Below, one piece after another: positions 60,311 to 64,000 of a stretch of 64,000 nt of DNA (its first letter is position 1; each line of letters starts with the position of its first letter). Position numbers and translations under genes: made by a program. The notes under the pieces were generated by a model that saw only the letters and a program-made list of their open reading frames with translations, was not told the DNA's origin and did no database searches. Source of the DNA: Nostoc edaphicum CCNP1411 (lineage in GTDB: Bacteria > Cyanobacteriota > Cyanobacteriia > Cyanobacteriales > Nostocaceae); contig NZ_CP054698.1 of the NCBI RefSeq assembly GCF_014023275.1, positions 1,674,001-1,738,000 on the forward strand, in the 5' to 3' direction.

Positions 60311-61105
60311 TTATCCAAAACGACCATTCACATAGTCTGCCGTTTGTTGCTTCAAGGGGTGATTAAAAATCTTTTCTGTCCGATCAAATTCCACCAACTC
60401 ACCTAAATACATAAACGCGGTGTAATCAGAAACACGAGCGGCCTGCTGCATATTGTGAGTGACAATCAAAATCGTCACCGTTTCCTTTAATTGATCGATC
60501 AACTCTTCAATGCTGGCGGTAGCTATGGGGTCTAAAGCTGATGTCGGCTCATCAAATAGAACAATCTCAGGGTCAGTCGCCAAAGCGCGGGCGATACACA
60601 ATCGCTGCTGTTGACCACCAGAAAGGTTAAAAGCTAAATCATTCAAGCGATCCTTGACTTCATTCCACAAAGCTGCTTCATGCAAAGCTTTCTCTACTTT
60701 TTCATCAAGGACTGCACGTTTCGATTCACCCCGCACCTTCAAACCATAAGCCACATTTTCGTAAATGGATTTAGGAAAGGGATTAGGTCTTTGAAACACC
60801 ATACTAATCCGCATCCGTACCTCAATTGGGTCAACCTTATTACTGAGCAGGTTAATCCCATCTGGCTCAAGGGTGATTTCCCCTTTATATCTATTTCCAG
60901 GATAGAGGTCATGCATTCGATTAAAACAACGTAACAGAGTGGTTTTACCACATCCAGAAGGGCCAATCAGCGCCGTTACTTGTTTTTCACCCACTGACAT
61001 ATTAATGTCTTTGAGAGCGTGGACTGTTCCACCGTAGTAGAAATTTAGATAATTGACCGAAGCTTTGATGGATTTTTCTAAGGTTGATGATGCAATTTCT
61101 ACCAT
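60311..61105 (-). CDS. pstB: Phosphate ABC transporter ATPase PstB
   Basis: The 264-residue canonical PstB: Walker [11 protein letters not shown]-loop Gln105 in [20 protein letters not shown], signature [16 protein letters not shown], Walker [15 protein letters not shown] and switch His in LIVTHNMQQ. It drives high-affinity phosphate uptake on the inner face of the plasma membrane. The ATG overlaps the end of pstA by 7 bp, a coupled operon end. Starvation control through the SphS-SphR system is expected but its operator would lie outside the window upstream of pstS. Confidence 0.96.
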   Translation of the reverse strand: MVEIASSTLEKSIKASVNYLNFYYGGTVHALKDINMSVGEKQVTALIGPSGCGKTTLLRCFNRMHDLYPGNRYKGEITLEPDGINLLSNKVDPIEVRMRISMVFQRPNPFPKSIYENVAYGLKVRGESKRAVLDEKVEKALHEAALWNEVKDRLNDLAFNLSGGQQQRLCIARALATDPEIVLFDEPTSALDPIATASIEELIDQLKETVTILIVTHNMQQAARVSDYTAFMYLGELVEFDRTEKIFNHPLKQQTADYVNGRFG

Positions 61106-62022
61106 TTGATTTTTTTGCGTAAACGATAGCGGATATAAATTGCTACAGCGTTCATAGCCAAAGTAATGGCAATTAGAACAATACCTGCTGCTGCTGCATT
61201 CACCTGAAACTCAGCTTGGGGACGAGAGACCCAATCGAACATTTGAATGGGCATAACTGTAAACGGAGCGAGTAACCAAGAGAATGAGATGTAGGGAAAC
61301 TGCCCAGTAATTGGTGGTTCTGGTAAGAAGGCTATAAATGTCAGCGCACCAATGGTAATTAGGGGTGCAGTTTCACCAATAGCTCTTGCCAAGGCAACAA
61401 TAATCCCAGTGAGAATTGTGCCTGTTGAGTAAGGCAAAATATGATCCCAAATCATTTGCCATTTAGAAGCCCCAGTTGCATAGGCAGCTTCACGGATACT
61501 ATTTGGTATAGCACGTAAAGCCTCGCGAGTAGAAACGATCACCACTGGTAAAACCAATAACGCCAAGGTAAAGCCAGCAGTAATAATGCTTCGGCCGAAG
61601 TTGAACCCATAAACAAACACGCCCAAAGCCAAAAGTCCGTAAATAATCGAGGGAACACCAGCTAAGTTGGTGACATTAATTTCAATTACATCAGACAACC
61701 AATTTTTTCGGGCATACTCTTCTAAGTAAATACCTGATGCTATACCAATGGGTATAGCTACTAAAGACGTTACAAACATTACCAAGAGCGTTCCTACCGA
61801 AGCTGAGAGAATACCTGCTTCTTCCGCCCTGCGACTAGGAAACGAAGTCAAAAATTGCCACGAAAGACGTGGAAAACCATCGGTGATTAAATCAAACAAT
61901 AGTGCCAGTAATGTGACAATACCAAACAGCATTGACAATATGCCAATAATGTTGAAAATATATTGCGATCGCTTATTCCGACTAATAGTCTTACGGACTT
62001 CTTGAATATTAAGAGTTGTCAT
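61099..62022 (-). CDS. pstA: Phosphate ABC transporter permease PstA
   Basis: Six membrane helices with the permease EAA loop ([21 protein letters not shown]) and [18 protein letters not shown], matching PstA. The ATG at 62022 (MTTLNIQEV) is used; it starts 1 bp after the pstC stop (TGATATG), so the longer frame that would overlap pstC is unlikely. The protein forms the channel with PstC. Length (about 307) is normal. Confidence 0.95.
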   Translation of the reverse strand: MTTLNIQEVRKTISRNKRSQYIFNIIGILSMLFGIVTLLALLFDLITDGFPRLSWQFLTSFPSRRAEEAGILSASVGTLLVMFVTSLVAIPIGIASGIYLEEYARKNWLSDVIEINVTNLAGVPSIIYGLLALGVFVYGFNFGRSIITAGFTLALLVLPVVIVSTREALRAIPNSIREAAYATGASKWQMIWDHILPYSTGTILTGIIVALARAIGETAPLITIGALTFIAFLPEPPITGQFPYISFSWLLAPFTVMPIQMFDWVSRPQAEFQVNAAAAGIVLIAITLAMNAVAIYIRYRLRKKIKW

Positions 62023-62023
62023 A

Positions 62024-62938
62024 TCAATAAATTTCTCGATAGCGCTTGGTGAGAAAATGACCAATGATGTTGAAGACTAAAGTCATTAGCACTAACGTCA
62101 GTCCAACTGCAAAGATGGTCTGATATTCCAGGCTGCCATGAGGTAGGTCGCCGAGACTCACCGATACAATGTAGGCTGTCATTGTAGCGGCTGGTTCCAT
62201 CGGGTTAAGGGTCAGGTTTGGTTGTCCACCCGCAGCAATAGCCACTATCATCGTTTCACCGATCGCACGAGAAATCCCCAAAATGTAAGCCGCAGAGATG
62301 CCAGAAATAGAAGCTGGTAATATGACTCGCAAAGCTGTCTGGAAGCGGGTAGCCCCCATTGCATAAGAAGCCTCGCGTAGATGTGCGGGTACTGTACGCA
62401 TGGCATCTTCGCTCAGGGAACTGACATAAGGAATAATCATAATACCGATGACGAGTCCCGCACTTAACATACTAAAACCAGGTAAATCTGGCAGAATTAC
62501 CTGCAACAAGGGTGTGAGAAATAAGAGCGCAAAATAACCGTAAACTACCGTGGGAATACCCGCCAACAATTCTAAAGCTGGCTTGACAATTTCCCGAAGG
62601 ATGGGTGAAGCAAATTCACTCAAGTAAACAGCAATAATTGTACCTAGTGGTACTGCTACTAATAAAGCAACTAATGTGGTAACTAATGTTCCTGTCATCA
62701 GGGGCAAAATACCGTAATGCTTATCATCAAATAACGGTGTCCATTGAGTATCTGTAAGGAATTCCCATAAAGATACTTTTTGAAAAAATAGAATTGACTC
62801 GTAAAATAAGATACCAAGAATTGCTAATGTAGTTGCCACAGAAGAAAGTGCTGCTAGAAACAAGACAGACTCAATTGCCCGTTCTTGCAAATCACGCACT
62901 AGCTTTCGAGAAAGTTGAGTTTGTTTTGCACTACTCAT
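62024..62938 (-). CDS. pstC: Phosphate ABC transporter permease PstC
   Basis: A permease of about 304 residues with helices at about 20-45, 80-110, 120-150 and onward, the EAA loop LREASYAMGATRFQTALRVIL and ISRAIGETMIVAIAAGG. The periplasmic FLTDTQWTPLFDDKHYGILP is diagnostic of PstC. The ATG at 62938 (MSSAKQTQ) fits the family; a GTG at 62980 with an upstream GGAGG is the alternative. It lies 111 bp after pstS. Confidence 0.94.
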   Translation of the reverse strand: MSSAKQTQLSRKLVRDLQERAIESVLFLAALSSVATTLAILGILFYESILFFQKVSLWEFLTDTQWTPLFDDKHYGILPLMTGTLVTTLVALLVAVPLGTIIAVYLSEFASPILREIVKPALELLAGIPTVVYGYFALLFLTPLLQVILPDLPGFSMLSAGLVIGIMIIPYVSSLSEDAMRTVPAHLREASYAMGATRFQTALRVILPASISGISAAYILGISRAIGETMIVAIAAGGQPNLTLNPMEPAATMTAYIVSVSLGDLPHGSLEYQTIFAVGLTLVLMTLVFNIIGHFLTKRYREIY

Positions 62939-63049
62939 GCTGGGATGCGATCGCTTTTTGTATGATGAATTTAAATACACAAAGAGAGGTACTACACCTC
63001 CCTTTGATGAATGGCAGATTTTGAACTAGTTCAAAAATCACAATTAGGC

Positions 63050-64000
63050 TTATTCTCTGGCTTCACGGCTTAATAATTCTTCAATTTTCAACCCAACTGA
63101 TTCTTGACCACCAAAAATCGTGCCATATCTCTTCTTATTGAAGTGATTCTGGGCGGTAGTGTATGCTGACGCTGGTAGAGCAACGTATTTTACTTCTTGA
63201 GAAAACTTAGCTGCATTTTGCAAGTAAAATTGCACAAACTGCTTGACTTGTGGCTTGTCAATAGACTTGGAACTAACATAGATAAAAATGGGACGAGATA
63301 GTGGATTGTAACTACCATTTTTCACTGTCGCTTCCGAAGGCAATACGCCGTTAACTGGCACTGCCTTGAGTTTATTTTTATTTTCTGCGTAATAGGCATA
63401 ACCAAAGTAACCAAGGGCGTTCTTATCACGGCTAACACCTTGTACAAGTACGTTGTCATCTTCGCTAGCAGTAAAGTCACCCCGGCTAGACTTGGCTTTG
63501 CCAACAATAGCTTCGGTAAAGTAATCGAAGGTTCCAGAGTTTGCACCAGGACCAAACAATTTCAGAGGTGCATTGGGGAATCCGTTACGAACCTGATTCC
63601 AGTTGTTGACCTTACCCTGTGCCCCAGGTTCCCAAATTTTCTTCAATTCGGCAACTGTGAGATTTTTTGCCCAGGAATTTTGGGGGTGAACCACTACTGT
63701 TAAAGCATCATAAGCTACTGGTAGTTCAACATAACGAATGCCCGCAGCTTTGCAAGCATCGATTTCTTTTTGTAGGATGGGACGAGATGCACCAGAGATG
63801 TCTGTCTCGCCACGACAGAACTTTTTGAAGCCGCCGCCAGTACCAGAAACGCCTACTGTAACTCTCACTCTACCGCTTTGCGCTTTTTGGAAGTCTTCTG
63901 CTGCTGCTTCCGTAATTGGGAAAACGGTGCTAGAACCATCAACCGTAACTGTGCTGACGCTTTGGGAATGAACCGCAGATATTGATAGACCAAATGTGGC
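63050..64000 (-). CDS. pstS: Phosphate-binding protein PstS/SphX-type (5' end outside the window)
   Basis: The visible 316 residues start within the signal peptide (ATFGLSISAVHSQ) at the window edge. They continue with VSTVTVDGSSTVFPITEAAA, the phosphate-contacting SGTGGGFKKFCRGETDISGA, YDALTVVVHPQNSWA, FGPGANSGTFDYFTEAI and VALPASAYTTAQNHF. These are features of the cyanobacterial PstS/SphX periplasmic phosphate-binding protein. It is the first known gene of the pst operon; its promoter and first codons are not in the window. Which of PstS or SphX it is cannot be decided. Confidence 0.93.
   Translation of the reverse strand, partial: ATFGLSISAVHSQSVSTVTVDGSSTVFPITEAAAEDFQKAQSGRVRVTVGVSGTGGGFKKFCRGETDISGASRPILQKEIDACKAAGIRYVELPVAYDALTVVVHPQNSWAKNLTVAELKKIWEPGAQGKVNNWNQVRNGFPNAPLKLFGPGANSGTFDYFTEAIVGKAKSSRGDFTASEDDNVLVQGVSRDKNALGYFGYAYYAENKNKLKAVPVNGVLPSEATVKNGSYNPLSRPIFIYVSSKSIDKPQVKQFVQFYLQNAAKFSQEVKYVALPASAYTTAQNHFNKKRYGTIFGGQESVGLKIEELLSREARE

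Overview
The window looks like chromosomal (or large-replicon) DNA of a filamentous, Nostoc/Anabaena-type cyanobacterium. The evidence is the dense scatter of the HIP1 octamer GCGATCGC, heptameric short tandem repeats in the gaps, and a cyanobacterial gene set: a CyRepA1 replication protein, a DUF4278 protein, a SipA (DUF3148) regulator, Rcp-type phosphorelay parts, TPR and pentapeptide-repeat proteins, and a plant/cyanobacterial-type HPPD. No CRISPR array, rRNA or tRNA was recognised.

Layout. 0.5-7 kb: a DUF4278 membrane protein, a plasmid-type CyRepA1 replication protein and a large TPR protein. 7.2-8.4 kb: a stand-alone SelD-type FAD oxidoreductase. 9-21 kb: four paralogous pentapeptide-repeat proteins surrounding an XRE regulator / sensor kinase / response regulator / hybrid kinase operon, whose last gene is invaded by a TnpB-only IS200/IS605-type element. 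21-24.6 kb: a secreted protein, a CHAD protein, a DUF3616 protein and a NIL-ferredoxin. 24.2-31.8 kb: an organosulfur island (nitroreductase, two SsuA-like lipoproteins, class II aldolase, cysteine dioxygenase, SsuD-like monooxygenase and an IscB remnant), with a TauD-like dioxygenase and ModA further on at 41-43 kb. 32-40 kb: an extended RluA pseudouridine synthase, a giant multipass membrane protein and a GT39-type glycosyltransferase. 43.6-49.7 kb: a double-glycine peptide, peroxiredoxin, SipA, Coq4, Spy/CpxP-like protein, a NarL-type two-component pair, a deaminase and a voltage-gated-type K+ channel. 50-54 kb: a decayed IS4-family transposase and a P2-type ATPase. 54.5-58 kb: HPPD, an SDR enzyme, a broken NYN-LOTUS gene and its zinc-ribbon partner. 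58.3-64 kb: the phosphate transport genes pstS-pstC-pstA-pstB plus a second, divergent pstB.

The most unusual layer is the short interspersed DNA. At least five families of 60-210 bp non-coding elements sit in the gaps and sometimes inside genes. One family has a two-hairpin core of about 90 bp bounded by terminal inverted repeats that differ from copy to copy (AACGTGAGTTCGA, CCTGACTTTTCACG, ACGCCGTGTGCGACTT). The four copies with those termini have apparent target duplications of 5, 5, 8 and 6 bp. One copy interrupts the NYN-LOTUS gene in a way that can be undone exactly on paper. Two near-identical copies 53 kb apart differ mainly by an inverted hairpin loop. These, a double-glycine precursor-like peptide at 43.6 kb and the pentapeptide paralogues around the phosphorelay operon are the main candidates for something undescribed. 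All functional statements rest on reading motifs by eye; no database search was possible.
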